NCBI GenBank assembly: GCA_963810485.1
Contig: CAWENQ010000005.1
Location: 62,001 to 126,000 of the forward strand
Source: DATKFM01 sp963810485
GTDB taxonomy: Bacteria; Pseudomonadota; Alphaproteobacteria; Dongiales; Dongiaceae
DNA: 64,000 nt
Direction: 5' to 3'
Shown: positions 28,986 to 38,270 of the stretch, piece by piece
Layout of the letters: every line of letters starts with the position of its first letter
Numbering within the stretch: the first letter of the stretch is position 1
Notes under the pieces: model-generated
Seen by the model: only the letters and a program-made list of their open reading frames with translations
Database searches by the model: none
Told to the model about the DNA's origin: nothing
Translations under genes and position numbers: made by a program

Positions 28986-29825
28986 ATGACGCAGGGCAAT
29001 TACAAGTTGGTGAAGACGCTGCTGCTGCTGTTCCTCGGCATCTGGCTGATCTTCACGCTGTTCCCGCTCTATTTCATGGTCGTCACCTCGTTGAAGCCGG
29101 TGGAAGAGATCAACCGCATGATCCCCACCTTCTGGCCGCAAACGATGAAGTTCAACAACTACGCGGGCATCTTCGCCGATCCCGGCAGCCTGAAATCCCT
29201 GGTCGACAGCGTGATCGTGTCCGTGACCAACACGGCGCTCTCGCTGTTCCTGGGCACGCTGGCTGGATATGCGCTGGCGCGCTGGGTGCGCGGCGTCATC
29301 GGCGAGAATCTCGCCTTCTGGATCCTGTCGAACCGCATGTTCCCGCCGGTCGCGGTGATCATCCCCATGTTCTTCCTCTTCGACTCCATGCCCTGGGGCA
29401 CCGACAGCTATTTCTCGCTGATCGTGCTTTACCTCGTGTTCAATCTGCCGCTGGCGACGTGGCTGATGATGGTGTTCTTCCGCGATGCGCCGCGGGAGCT
29501 CGAAGAGGCCGCCTATCTCGACGGCTACACGCCGTTCCGCGCCTTCTTCAAGGTCACGCTGCCCCTGGTGTTTCCCGGCATGATCTCGGTGGCGATGCTC
29601 TGCTGGATCTTCGCCTGGAACGAATATCTGTTCGCCAATCTTTTGACCGGCACCACGGTCAAGACCTTCCCGGTGCATATCCCCACTTTCACGCTTGGCA
29701 GCCAGACGCTGTGGAACCTGGTCATGGCGTTCAGCCTCGTCGCCATGCTGCCGCCGGTGATCCTGTTCATCGTGCTGCGGCGCTACATGGTGCGCGGCCT
29801 TTCTCTTGGCGTGGTGAAGGGCTAG
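28986..29825 (+). CDS. Sugar ABC transporter permease (CUT1, MalG/UgpE-like)
   Basis: A 279-residue inner-membrane protein, MalG type. LIFTLFPLYFMVVTSLKPVE is the first helix and the conserved segment after it. REL-EEAAYLDGYTPFRAFF-KVTLPLV is the EAA coupling loop. About six helices are visible. It sits between the first permease (ten-base gap) and the first ATPase (three-base gap), so it is translated from the same transcript. Confidence 0.9.
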   Translation: MTQGNYKLVKTLLLLFLGIWLIFTLFPLYFMVVTSLKPVEEINRMIPTFWPQTMKFNNYAGIFADPGSLKSLVDSVIVSVTNTALSLFLGTLAGYALARWVRGVIGENLAFWILSNRMFPPVAVIIPMFFLFDSMPWGTDSYFSLIVLYLVFNLPLATWLMMVFFRDAPRELEEAAYLDGYTPFRAFFKVTLPLVFPGMISVAMLCWIFAWNEYLFANLLTGTTVKTFPVHIPTFTLGSQTLWNLVMAFSLVAMLPPVILFIVLRRYMVRGLSLGVVKG

Positions 29826-29828
29826 GCC

Positions 29829-30932
29829 ATGGCAAGGCTGGAACTCGACGGCATCTGCAAGGGCTATGACCGGCCGATCATCGACCGGCTCAGCCTGACG
29901 GTCGAGGAGGGCGAGTTCTTCGTCATCGTCGGCCCTTCGGGCATCGGCAAGACGACGCTGCTGCGCTGCATTGCCGGGCTCGAAGTGCTGGATGCCGGCC
30001 GCGTGCTGTTCGGCGGCAAGGATGTCACCCGCGTGCCGCCCTACCGGCGCAATGCGGCAATGACCTTCGAGAGCTACGCGCTCTATCCGCACCTGACGGT
30101 GTACGAGAACATCGCCAGCCCGCTGCGGGCCCGCAAGGTGGACAAGGCGGCGATCGAGAAGGCGGTGACCGACGTGGCGCGGCTGTTGCGCATCGAGCAG
30201 CTGCTGGACCGCCGGCCCCATGAGGTTTCCGGCGGTCAGAAGCAGCGCACGGCCCTGGGCCGCACGCTGGTGGCGAAGCCCGACGTGTTCCTGCTGGACG
30301 AGCCGATCAGTCATCTGGACGCCAAGATCCGCCACGAGCTGCGGCGGCAGTTCCATACCCTGCAGGAGCTGCGGCGGGTGGCAACGATCTATGTCACCCA
30401 CGATTATGCGGAGGCGCTATCGCTGGGCGACCGCATCGGCGTCATGGGTAATGGCGGGCTGGTGCAGATCGGCTCGGCCCGCGAGGTGTTCGAGCGGCCG
30501 TGCAACATCTTCGTCGCCCACCATCTGGGCCAGCCCTCGATCAATGAAGTTGCCTGCCGTATCGCGGATAGCGGCGGCCAGATCACGCTGCAATCGGCAT
30601 CCGGCAGCTTCGCCTTCGCGGCTGATGGCGCGCGGCGCGGCCTGTTGCAGAACGCCAGGGGCAATGTGCTGGTCGGCATCCGGCCGCAGCATGTCCGCGT
30701 CGCCAACGGCGCGGCTACCGGCCAGATCGCCGATGCGAAGGTGGAGGCCTTCGAGGCACTTGGCGCCTCGGGCGTGCTGATCGCCGAGGTCGGTGGCATT
30801 GCGCTCACGGTTCTCACCTCGCCCGAAGATGACTACAAGCCGGGCCAGCCGGTCCGCCTGGCGCTCGATGTCGACCAGTTCCTCTATTTCGATTCCGCGC
30901 AGGGCACCAACCTGCAGACGATAGCGGCATAG
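29829..30932 (+). CDS. Sugar ABC transporter ATP-binding protein (first of two)
   Basis: A 367-residue MalK-like ATPase. Walker A is GPSGIGKTT, the signature is VSGGQKQRTALGRTL, Walker B is DVFLLDEPISHLDAK, and the switch His is in YVTHDYAEAL. A C-terminal TOBE-type regulatory region (about 240-367) includes VGIRPQHVRVA. It is paired with a second, different ATPase directly downstream, an arrangement known from the rhizobial glycerol transporter GlpSTPQV, so a heterodimeric motor is likely. Confidence 0.9.
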   Translation: MARLELDGICKGYDRPIIDRLSLTVEEGEFFVIVGPSGIGKTTLLRCIAGLEVLDAGRVLFGGKDVTRVPPYRRNAAMTFESYALYPHLTVYENIASPLRARKVDKAAIEKAVTDVARLLRIEQLLDRRPHEVSGGQKQRTALGRTLVAKPDVFLLDEPISHLDAKIRHELRRQFHTLQELRRVATIYVTHDYAEALSLGDRIGVMGNGGLVQIGSAREVFERPCNIFVAHHLGQPSINEVACRIADSGGQITLQSASGSFAFAADGARRGLLQNARGNVLVGIRPQHVRVANGAATGQIADAKVEAFEALGASGVLIAEVGGIALTVLTSPEDDYKPGQPVRLALDVDQFLYFDSAQGTNLQTIAA

Positions 30933-30937
30933 ATCCG

Positions 30938-32047
30938 ATGGCGCAGGTCACCCTCACCGACGTCAACAAGATCTATCCCGCGCGGGACCGGGTGGTGCAT
31001 GCGGTCAAGGATCTGAACCTGACAGTCAAGGACGGCGAGTTCGTCGCCCTGCTCGGCCCGTCGGGCTGCGGCAAGACATCGACACTGCGCATGATCGTCG
31101 GGCTCGAAGAGCATCACCTCCGGCAACATCGCCTTCGACGGCAAGCGCGTCAATGACCTGACGCCGGAGCAGCGCAACGTCGCCATGGCGTTCGAGACCT
31201 ATGCGCTCTATCCCAACTTCACCGTGGCGGAGAATCTCGGCTTCCCGCTCGAGGTCCGCGGCTTGGCCAAGGCCGAGCGCGAACGCGAGGTCATGCGCAT
31301 CGCCAGAGCTGCTGCGCATCGAGTCCATCCTCGACGAGAAGCCCGGACAACTGTCCGGCGGCCAGCAGCAGCGGGTGTCGCTCGGCCGCGCGCTGATCCG
31401 CGATCCGGCCGTCTTCATCCTCGATGAGGTGATGAGCCATCTCGATGCCCATCTCAAGTTCCAGATGCTGTTCGAGCTGAAGCGGATCCACCGCTCGGTG
31501 GGCAAGACGACGATCTATGTCACCCACGATCAGGTCGAGGCGCTGGCGCTCGCCGATCGCGTGGCCGTCATGTCCAATTCGCGGCTGCAGCAAGGTCGGC
31601 ACCCGCGACGAGCTCTATCATCGGCCGGCCAACCGTTTCGTTGCCGATTTCATCGGCGAACCGCCGACCAATTTCTTCACCGCTGACATCGCCGAGGAAG
31701 CGGGAAGCCTGGCCCTGAAGATCGATGGCTCCAGCCTGGCGTTCCGGCCCGACGATCAACGCGTGGCAGCGCTGCGGCGCCAGCCGGTGCCCCAGGCCAT
31801 CGTCGGCATCCGGCCGCAGAACCTGTCGCTGGTGCCCGTCGCAGGCGCGCCATCGGTGACGGCGCGGCTGATCCTCAACGAATATCTGGGCGAGCAATCG
31901 ATCGTGACGATGGAGGCCGGCGGCACGTCGTTCCGGGCTCTGGCGTCACCGGACTTCCGGCCGGCGACAGGCGCGCCGGTCACCTTGTACTACCGCAGCA
32001 GCGATGTCATGGTTTTCGATCCGAAGTCAGAGGCGTTGATCGGCTAG
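30938..32047 (+). CDS. Sugar ABC transporter ATP-binding protein (second; three frameshifts)
   Basis: About 369 residues when repaired. It starts MAQVTLTDVNKIYPARDRVV. Walker A is GPSGCGKTSTLRM, the signature LSGGQQQRVSLGRAL, Walker B AVFILDEVMSHLDAH (Val where the partner has Pro), and the switch is YVTHDQVEALALADRV. A C-terminal TOBE-like domain carries VGIRPQNLSLVP. Three one-base shifts break the frame, each consistent with a single inserted base: near 31112 (E-E then ITSGNIAFDG), near 31305 (before ELLRIESILDEKPGQ) and near 31593 (before VGTRDELYHRPANRF). All catalytic motifs are intact between them. Either a fresh pseudogene or sequencing error. Confidence 0.85.
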
Positions 32048-32112
32048 CCTAGCAACTTCACAAACGCACCGGGGCAATCAATGGCCCCAAAACAAAGGGA
32101 GGGACAAACAAG

Positions 32113-33666
32113 ATGGGTATCTTCAGCGGACTTTCGCGGCGGAAGTTCATGCAATATGCCGCGGCCGGCGCCCGGGTGCTCCCGGCAGCCAGATGTTCGG
32201 CGGCCGCGCCCGGGCGCAGGACTCGAGCATCATCATGCCGCCCGGCGGCAAGAAATTCACCGACGTGCAGCTCACGTACTTCCAGGATTCAAACTGGCTG
32301 CATGCGCCGCTCTGGCTGTCGCCCACGTTCGAGAAGGATGCGGGCGTCAGCATCAAGAGCCGCGAGCTCTATGACGGCGGCGACACGATGGCGAAGGTGC
32401 TGCCGCAGCTGCTGTCGAAGCAAGCCGCGCTTCGACTGGGTGCAGTATCCCTGCCTGTTCTTCGGCGCCTTCGCCGAGACCGGGCAGCTCGAGCCGCTCG
32501 ACGACTATCTCGCGCAGTATGAGGGTTCGGCGGAGTATCTCAACTGGGTGATGCCGGCCTACCGCGAGTTCTACACCAAGTGGAACGGCAAGACCTATGG
32601 CGTGATGCTCGACGGCGATATCCACGTCCTGCACTATCGCAAGTCGCACTTCGCCAATCCGGATCTGCAGAAGAAGTTCTCGACCCGCTTCCAGCGGGAG
32701 CTGCAGGTGCCGAAGACCTGGGCCGACTTCCTCGATTGCACGCAGTTCTTCACCGAGGAGCTGTCGAGCCAGGGCATCTACGGCACGTCGATGGTGGTCA
32801 ATCCGCCGAATTTCGGTTGGGGCTTCTGGATGGATATCGCTGCCGGCAACGGCGTGAATTATTTCGACGAGAACATGAACCCGACCATCAACACGCCGCA
32901 GGCGGTGGAGGCGCTCGACATGTACAAGGCGATCATCGATTTCGGCCCGCCGGGCAAGGAATCGATGGACCTCGCCCAGACCATCCAGCGCTGGCAATCG
33001 GGCGCCGATGTCATGTCGGTCTGGTGGATCGACCTGGCGGAGTTCACCGTGCAGCAGCAGGGCCTGGAGCGTGCCGAGGATCAGGGCGCCGACATCGTTC
33101 CCGGCTGGAAGCAGGCCGACGGCAGCATCAACCACAAGGCCATTTCGCTGTGGTGCCGCACTGCCTCGATTCCGAAGAACCTGCCGCAGGACGTAAAGGA
33201 TGCGGCCTTCTATTTCATCTACCGAATGTCCCATCCGTCGGTATCCGACCACATTGTCGCCGATGCCTATTGCGGCTCGGATCCCTACGGCGCGTCTCAT
33301 TACACCGACGCGGCGGCGCAGCTCTATATCGAGCCCAATCCGCAGCGCGGCACGGATAACGAGCTCTGGCCGACCAATGACGGCATCTTCAAGAACTTCG
33401 ACACCGCGCGGAACCATCTCGATGGCGGCTTGAAGAACGTGCAGGTGGGCTATCCGCAGTTCTACTGGGAAGGCACGCCGGAATATGCCGACGCTCTTGG
33501 CCGCAACATTTCCAAGGCGGTCACCGGCGAATTGACGTCGCAGCAGGCCCTGGACGAAGCGGCGGAGGAATGGGTGAAGATCGTGCAGAAGCTGGGCATC
33601 GATAAGCAGAAGGCACAGTACGCGAACTTCATCAACGGCGCCCGGAAGCTCGGCTATAAGATCTGA
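32113..33666 (+). CDS. Extracellular sugar-binding protein of the ABC transporter, Tat signal (two frameshifts)
   Basis: About 518 residues when repaired. The N-terminus MGIFSGLSRRKFMQYAAAGA carries a twin-arginine signal. The mature protein begins near MFGGRARAQDSSIIMPPGGK and has the CUT1 solute-binding fold (WNGKTYGVMLDGDIHVLHYR, FGWGFWMDIAAGNGVNYFDE, VMSVWWIDLAEF). Frame shifts occur near 32180 (after the signal) and near 32421 (LLSK to KPRFDWVQYPCL). It closes the transporter operon. The substrate is not evident; the adjacent FGGY kinase and FucU-type mutarotase point to a monosaccharide or polyol. Confidence 0.84.
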   Translation: MGIFSGLSRRKFMQYAAAGARVLPAARCSAAAPGRRTRASSCRPAARNSPTCSSRTSRIQTGCMRRSGCRPRSRRMRASASRAASSMTAATRWRRCCRSCCRSKPRFDWVQYPCLFFGAFAETGQLEPLDDYLAQYEGSAEYLNWVMPAYREFYTKWNGKTYGVMLDGDIHVLHYRKSHFANPDLQKKFSTRFQRELQVPKTWADFLDCTQFFTEELSSQGIYGTSMVVNPPNFGWGFWMDIAAGNGVNYFDENMNPTINTPQAVEALDMYKAIIDFGPPGKESMDLAQTIQRWQSGADVMSVWWIDLAEFTVQQQGLERAEDQGADIVPGWKQADGSINHKAISLWCRTASIPKNLPQDVKDAAFYFIYRMSHPSVSDHIVADAYCGSDPYGASHYTDAAAQLYIEPNPQRGTDNELWPTNDGIFKNFDTARNHLDGGLKNVQVGYPQFYWEGTPEYADALGRNISKAVTGELTSQQALDEAAEEWVKIVQKLGIDKQKAQYANFINGARKLGYKI

Positions 33667-33685
33667 GTATTGGCGTGAAACAGCG

Positions 33686-33714
33686 GGCGGGGGAAGGTGC
33701 GACCTTCTCCCGCC
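33686..33714 (+). terminator. Strong hairpin between transporter and kinase genes
   Basis: GGCGGGGGAAGGT, loop GCG, ACCTTCTCCCGCC: a 13-bp stem with one mismatch, 20 bases after the solute-binding protein stop. Only a short T-run (ACGTTTCCG) follows, so it may be a weak terminator or an mRNA-stabilising hairpin at an operon boundary. Confidence 0.5.
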
Positions 33715-33779
33715 ACGTTTCCGATTTAGTGTGGCGTTGAGTAGTTTGTCTGGCGGCCTGTTGGAATAGGATCGGGACG

Positions 33780-35297
33780 ATGGCCGAACGCTATGTCGTG
33801 GGGATCGATGGCGGCACGGAGTTGCTGCGCGCCGCGGTGTTCGATCTGCAGGGCCGGCCGCGCGCCTTTGCCGCCGCACCCTATCCGACGAATTTTCCCC
33901 AGCCGAGCTGGGCGGAGCAGAATCCCGAAGACTGGTGGCGCGCGGTCGGCGTGACCGTGCGCAAGGCGGTGCAGGACGCGAAGATCCGGCCGGAGGAAGT
34001 CGTGGCCGTCTGCGCCGACACCACCTGCTGCAGCGTGGTGGCGCTGGATGCCGAGGGCAGGCCGCTGCGGCCGGCGCTGATCTGGATGGATGTGCGCTCC
34101 GGCGACATGGCGGCGGAAGTCGCGGCGTCGGGCGACCCGGCGCTGGACGTGAACAGCAATGGCGCAGGGCCGGTGTCGGCGGAATGGATGGTGCCGAAGG
34201 CGCTGTGGATTTACCGTCATGAGCGCGCGCTGTTCGATCGCGCCGCCACGATTTGCGAGTATCAGGACTACATCAATTTCCGCCTGACCGGCCGCATGGT
34301 GGCGAGCATCAATAATGCCAGCGTGCGCTGGCACTACAATTCGCGCCGCGGCGGCTATCAGCCGAGTCTGCTGAAGCGGCTTGGCCTTGAGGCGCTGATG
34401 GAGAAGTGGCCGCGCGAGGTCGTTCCCCTCGGTCAGGTCATTGGCGGTATCACCGCGGCGGCGGCGGAGCATATGGGCCTGCCGAAGGGGTTGCCGGTGG
34501 CACAGGGCGGCGCGGACGCCTTCATCGCCATGATCGGACTCGGCGTGGTTCGGCCCGGCAAGCTGGCGCTGATCACCGGCTCTTCCCATCTGCAACTCGG
34601 AGTCAGCGCCAAGCCGTTCCATGGCAAGGGCATCTGGGGCACCTATCCCGATGCGGTGATTCCCGGTCTCTACATCGTCGAGGGCGGGCAGACCTCCACC
34701 GGCTCGATCGTCAACTGGCTCAAGAATTTGCTGCCGGAAACCATCAGCTATGACCGGCTGAATGCGGAGGCGAAGAAGCTGCCGCCGGGCGCCGAGGGGC
34801 TGGTGGTGCTGGATCACTTCCAGGGCAACCGCACGCCCTATACCGACGCCAACGCCCGCGGCGTGATCTCCGGCCTGACACTGAAGCACGGGCCGGCCCA
34901 TCTGTTCCGCGCGATGATCGAGGGCGTGTCGTTCGGCAGCGCGCTGATCTTCGAGACCATGCGGGCCAACGGTTTTGCGCCCGAGGAGATCGTGATCTGC
35001 GGCGGTGCCACGCGGTCGGATCTCTGGCTTCAAATCCATGCGGATACGGCCGGCGTGCCGCTGGTGCTGACAGAGGTCGCGGATGCGCCGGCGCTGGGCT
35101 CGGCGATCCTCGCCGCCGTCGGCGCAAGCTACTATGGCAATATCGTCGAGGCCTCCGATGCGATGGTGCGCACCGTGAAACGTATCGAGCCTGACAAAGC
35201 CCGGCATCGGGCTTATCAACCGTTCTACCAGGCCTACAAGGATACATACCCGGCCATCGCCGATATCGTGCACCGACAGGCGCGGGCCGGCCGTTAG
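33780..35297 (+). CDS. FGGY-family carbohydrate kinase
   Basis: A 505-residue sugar kinase. The N-terminal phosphate motif is YVVGIDGGTELLRAAVFDL. SWAEQNPEDWWRAV and VCADTTCCSVVALD are in the first actin-like domain; ICEYQDYINFRLTGR precedes the domain junction. The C-terminal domain has AQGGADAFIAMIGLG, LALITGSSHLQLGVS, EGVSFGSALIF and VICGGATRSDLWLQI, the adenosine-binding region. Members phosphorylate xylulose, ribulose, glycerol, fuculose and the like. It lies between the ABC transporter operon and a FucU/RbsD protein, so it probably phosphorylates the imported sugar. The specific substrate is unknown. Confidence 0.9.
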   Translation: MAERYVVGIDGGTELLRAAVFDLQGRPRAFAAAPYPTNFPQPSWAEQNPEDWWRAVGVTVRKAVQDAKIRPEEVVAVCADTTCCSVVALDAEGRPLRPALIWMDVRSGDMAAEVAASGDPALDVNSNGAGPVSAEWMVPKALWIYRHERALFDRAATICEYQDYINFRLTGRMVASINNASVRWHYNSRRGGYQPSLLKRLGLEALMEKWPREVVPLGQVIGGITAAAAEHMGLPKGLPVAQGGADAFIAMIGLGVVRPGKLALITGSSHLQLGVSAKPFHGKGIWGTYPDAVIPGLYIVEGGQTSTGSIVNWLKNLLPETISYDRLNAEAKKLPPGAEGLVVLDHFQGNRTPYTDANARGVISGLTLKHGPAHLFRAMIEGVSFGSALIFETMRANGFAPEEIVICGGATRSDLWLQIHADTAGVPLVLTEVADAPALGSAILAAVGASYYGNIVEASDAMVRTVKRIEPDKARHRAYQPFYQAYKDTYPAIADIVHRQARAGR

Positions 35298-35324
35298 CAG
35301 CGTGACAGAACAAGGAAGGTTGCC

Positions 35325-35756
35325 ATGCTCAAGAACATCGATCCCCTACTGAACGCCGACCTGCTGCATGTGCTGGCGGCCATGGGCCATGGCGACGACA
35401 TCGCGCTGGTCGATCGAAATTTTCCGGCGACGGCGAATGCGCGGCGATTGATCCGGCTGACCGGCGCGGATGTTATTGCCGTCGGGCGCGCGGTCCTCTC
35501 GGTTTTTCCGCTCGACAGTTTCGTCGATCATCCGGCCAGGCGCATGCAAATCGTCGGCAAACCCGATGAGGTGCCGCCGGTGCAGCAGGATTTCCAGAAA
35601 GTCGTCGATGCCGCCGAGGGCCGTGCCTGGCCCATGGGCAGCATCGAGCGCTTTGCCTTCTATGAAACAGCAAGGCAGGCTTTCGCGGTGGTTGCCACCA
35701 GCGAAAGCCGGCCCTATGGCTGCTTCTTGCTCAAGAAGGGCGTGATATTCGCCTGA
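35325..35756 (+). CDS. fucU: RbsD/FucU family sugar mutarotase/pyranase
   Basis: A 143-residue protein beginning MLKNIDPLLNADLLHVLAAM, then GHGDDIALVDRNFPATANA, the conserved active-site opening of the FucU/RbsD family with its His/Asp pair. ERFAFYETARQAFAVVATSE and RPYGCFLLKKGVI complete the family profile. It interconverts anomers or ring forms of a monosaccharide (fucose, ribose and similar). It starts 27 bases after the FGGY kinase stop, so it serves the same pathway. Fucose versus ribose type cannot be decided, though the N-terminus looks FucU-like. Confidence 0.88.
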   Translation: MLKNIDPLLNADLLHVLAAMGHGDDIALVDRNFPATANARRLIRLTGADVIAVGRAVLSVFPLDSFVDHPARRMQIVGKPDEVPPVQQDFQKVVDAAEGRAWPMGSIERFAFYETARQAFAVVATSESRPYGCFLLKKGVIFA

Positions 35757-35758
35757 CG

Positions 35759-36244
35759 CTAGCGCGCCTTCAGCTGCAACACGCCGATGCCGCCGGCGAT
35801 GTTGATGCCTTCGACGCCTTCAACGCTGAGCGGCTGCAGCACGATGGACTCCTCGCTGCCGCCGACCAGAACGTTCGCGCCGGCGCCGACGCCAACAGCG
35901 GCGCTACCGGTGACGCCGCCATAGTTGCCCGCGAGCGCGCCGGGGCCAACGTCATCGGTCGGCGCGACGACACCCCATAGAATGACGCCGTTCTCGAGAT
36001 AGCCGATATCCACGCCGTACTTGTCGATCGTGCCGCTGTAGCGGTCGACCCGGCCCTTGCCGTCGGGCGTGTAGGTGCAATTCACGTCGCGCGACGAGCC
36101 GAAGACGAAGCTGACATTGCCCTCGACATCGCACTTCAGATAGCCCGCCTTCACACCGCTCTCCGCGGCGCCGCTGCCGGCGGCAACAGCTCCGCCAAGA
36201 ATTGCGGCGGTGAGAGCGAAGACAACTCGGGTTCCGTTTCGCAT
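35759..36244 (-). CDS. DUF992 domain-containing exported protein
   Basis: A 161-residue secreted protein with a signal peptide (VVFALTAAILGGAVAAGSG). The mature sequence GVKAGYLKCDVEGNVSFVFG, SSRDVNCTYTPDGKG and the Gly-rich GALAGNYGGVTGSAAVGVGA are the DUF992 pattern, with two conserved Cys that probably form a disulfide. Common in alphaproteobacteria with no known function. Convergent with fucU, whose stop is two bases from its stop. Confidence 0.88.
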   Translation of the reverse strand: MRNGTRVVFALTAAILGGAVAAGSGAAESGVKAGYLKCDVEGNVSFVFGSSRDVNCTYTPDGKGRVDRYSGTIDKYGVDIGYLENGVILWGVVAPTDDVGPGALAGNYGGVTGSAAVGVGAGANVLVGGSEESIVLQPLSVEGVEGINIAGGIGVLQLKAR

Positions 36245-36360
36245 TTGATCCTCCGATCACAATGATTTCCACCCCACGCGCTGAGCGCAGGAGGGTTGCG
36301 AACAGAACAAAAAATCCGGTGTCCGGTTCCGAAATGGAAAAACCGTGCGGGGTTAGCCCC

Positions 36361-37854
36361 TTATCGGGCTATCGGCGGTCCATAGGGCTGAATGCGGGCG
36401 ACCAGCTGCTCTTCCAGCAGCTTTTCGCGCAGATCTTTCAGCTCCGCCTTCACGGCTTCAAACAGACGCAGCTCCTTCTTGTCCAGCTTTCGGCCGGCGA
36501 ATTTGAGCTTCATCGGGTTCATATTCTTGCCGTCGACGAGCACTTCGTAATGCAGATGCGGACCTGTTGCGCGGCCGGTGCTGCCGACGAAGCCGATGAC
36601 CTGGCCCTGCTTCACCTTGTCGCCCTTGCTGATGCCCTTGGCGAAGCGGCTGAGATGGGCATAGGCGGTCTGGTATTGGCCGGTGTGGCGGATCTTGATG
36701 AAATTGCCGTAGCCGCCCTTCTTGCCGGCAAACTCAATGGTGCCGCTGCCTGATGCCAGGATCGGCGTTCCGGTGGCCGCGGCGAAGTCGACACCCTTGT
36801 GCATCTTGCTGTAGCCGAGGATCGGATGCTTGCGCATGCCATAGCCCGAGGTGACGCGGACCACGTCCAGCGGCGTGCGCAGCAGGTCCTTGCGCACGCT
36901 CTCGCCCTTGGCGTTGTAGAACTCGCCCGAACCGTCCTTCGGCTCGAACCAATAGATCTCCAGGGTCTGGTCGCCTTGGGTCAGCGCGGCGTAGCGAATG
37001 TTGCCGGTGCGCGCCAGGCGGCCTTGATCGTCCTCGAGGCGCTCATAGACGATCTCGAAGCTGTCGCCGGGATGAATTTCGCGCTCGAAATCGACGTCAT
37101 AGGCGAAGGCCTTGATGACTTCGGAAAGGACGGAGAGCGGCACCGCCGCATCCTGGCCCGCCTGATAGAGGCTTGAGTCAATGCGCGCGGAAGCCAGCGC
37201 CATCTCCGTCGACAGCGGACGTTCGACGGCATTGGCCTGGAACTCGCCATCGTCGCGGCGCTCGACCCTGACGTCGCGCTCGACGCTGGGCTGCAGCGCG
37301 ATGCTGGCAAGCTCGACCTCGACGCTGTCCTGGTTGCTGCGCTCATGAAGATTGAGGCCGAGGGTGATCTGCTGTCCGGGCATCAGATCCCGGGGCGAGA
37401 AGACATCGCCGAGGGCGCTGACGGCGTTGTGCGCTTCGGTGCGGCCGATGCCTGCTTCCAGCAGCAGGTCCATCAGCGTGTCGCCGGGCTCTACCTGCAC
37501 CATCTCCAGCATGGAGCTGTCACCCGGCGTGGGCAGGGGCAAGCTCGACAGCGGCGGCGGCGGGGGCAGGGCTGCGGTCTGCAGCGGCAGGGACGTGACG
37601 GGAGTTTCGATAGCGGGAGCCGGCGGCGTGACGGCGGCAACTGGCGCCGCGTCGACAACCTCGGCTGCCACAGCATCGGCGACTGGAGCCGGCGACTGAA
37701 TATGGAAGTAGGCCGCTGCGGCGCCCGCCAGGGCGGTTCCTGCGAGCAGTAAAGCGATTAACCTTTTGGAGCCGGGCCGTGTCGACGGTGCCGTGTTATT
37801 GCCTTGCAATACTCTGTCCCCCTGAACCGTGTGCAACTGCCAGCCGGGCTGCAC
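36361..37854 (-). CDS. M23 family metallopeptidase (membrane-anchored, OapA/LysM-like domains)
   Basis: A 497-residue cell-wall hydrolase. An N-terminal membrane anchor (KRLIALLLAGTALAGAAAAY) is followed by a Pro/Ala-rich linker, a LysM/OapA-like segment (about 115-180, QVEPGDTLMDLLLEAGIGRT) and an intermediate domain. The C-terminal lytic domain has KMHKGVDFAAATGTPI (Zn-binding His and Asp) and GPHLHYEVLVDGKNMNP (the HxH motif). It cleaves peptidoglycan cross-links in the periplasm. Divergent from the rRNA operon. All zinc ligands are visible. Confidence 0.92.
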   Translation of the reverse strand: MQPGWQLHTVQGDRVLQGNNTAPSTRPGSKRLIALLLAGTALAGAAAAYFHIQSPAPVADAVAAEVVDAAPVAAVTPPAPAIETPVTSLPLQTAALPPPPPLSSLPLPTPGDSSMLEMVQVEPGDTLMDLLLEAGIGRTEAHNAVSALGDVFSPRDLMPGQQITLGLNLHERSNQDSVEVELASIALQPSVERDVRVERRDDGEFQANAVERPLSTEMALASARIDSSLYQAGQDAAVPLSVLSEVIKAFAYDVDFEREIHPGDSFEIVYERLEDDQGRLARTGNIRYAALTQGDQTLEIYWFEPKDGSGEFYNAKGESVRKDLLRTPLDVVRVTSGYGMRKHPILGYSKMHKGVDFAAATGTPILASGSGTIEFAGKKGGYGNFIKIRHTGQYQTAYAHLSRFAKGISKGDKVKQGQVIGFVGSTGRATGPHLHYEVLVDGKNMNPMKLKFAGRKLDKKELRLFEAVKAELKDLREKLLEEQLVARIQPYGPPIAR

Positions 37855-38032
37855 CTAGTGGTGCCATGATCTTTTGTATCAATATTTTGTAGGTCTAACG
37901 GTAGCTTAGTTAAAACTCGGCCGAAAATGCCGACGCTGCGAATCGCTGTCAACATAAGTTTTCAATGGTTAAACAATGGTATCCAAGGCGCAGATTCGGG
38001 GGCGAATTAGCGATGTCTGCTGGAGCCTTGAG

Positions 38033-38053
38033 TTATCCACTTCTTTATCCACA
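38033..38053 (+). promoter_or_regulatory. Two adjacent DnaA boxes
   Basis: TTATCCACT (38033-38041) and TTATCCACA (38045-38053), one near-perfect and one perfect DnaA box with three bases between them, lie in the AT-richer 580-base gap upstream of the rRNA operon. No origin genes are adjacent, so they may regulate locally. The rest of the gap, outside the rrn promoter, shows no gene. Confidence 0.5.
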
Positions 38054-38164
38054 CTAACCTTTTGCAGCTCGCAGCGGACTGCGGCCATAGGCTCACCCTA
38101 GGCCATTGAAATCGTGTCGTTTTTCGGACTGGTAAAAGAACGCAAGAAAATTTCAATAAAGCGT

Positions 38165-38193
38165 TTGACACCCAAAATACCCGAGCGTATAAG
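38165..38193 (+). promoter_or_regulatory. rRNA operon promoter
   Basis: TTGACA (38165-38170), a 17-base spacer, then TATAAG (38188-38193). A GC-rich discriminator (CCCGCTC) follows the -10 box, as expected for a stringently controlled rRNA promoter. The 16S gene begins about 240 bases downstream. Confidence 0.8.
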
Positions 38194-38251
38194 CCCGCTC
38201 CTCGACGCGGCTGGCGGAATGCTTGCAGCGTGCTGAAAGGCGCGTCGACTT

Positions 38252-38270
38252 GATGTTGGACATTGTGAAT
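38252..38270 (+). promoter_or_regulatory. rRNA leader motif before 16S
   Basis: GATGTTGGACATTGTGAAT. A 19-base near-copy (two differences) precedes the 23S gene at 40461-40479. Position in both leaders suggests an antitermination or processing signal; the mechanism is inferred. Confidence 0.5.

Noticed and set aside
38033..38053. DnaA boxes as the chromosome origin
   Set aside because: Only two boxes are present, no dnaA, hemE, parAB or gidA genes are nearby, and the site is a normal rRNA leader region.
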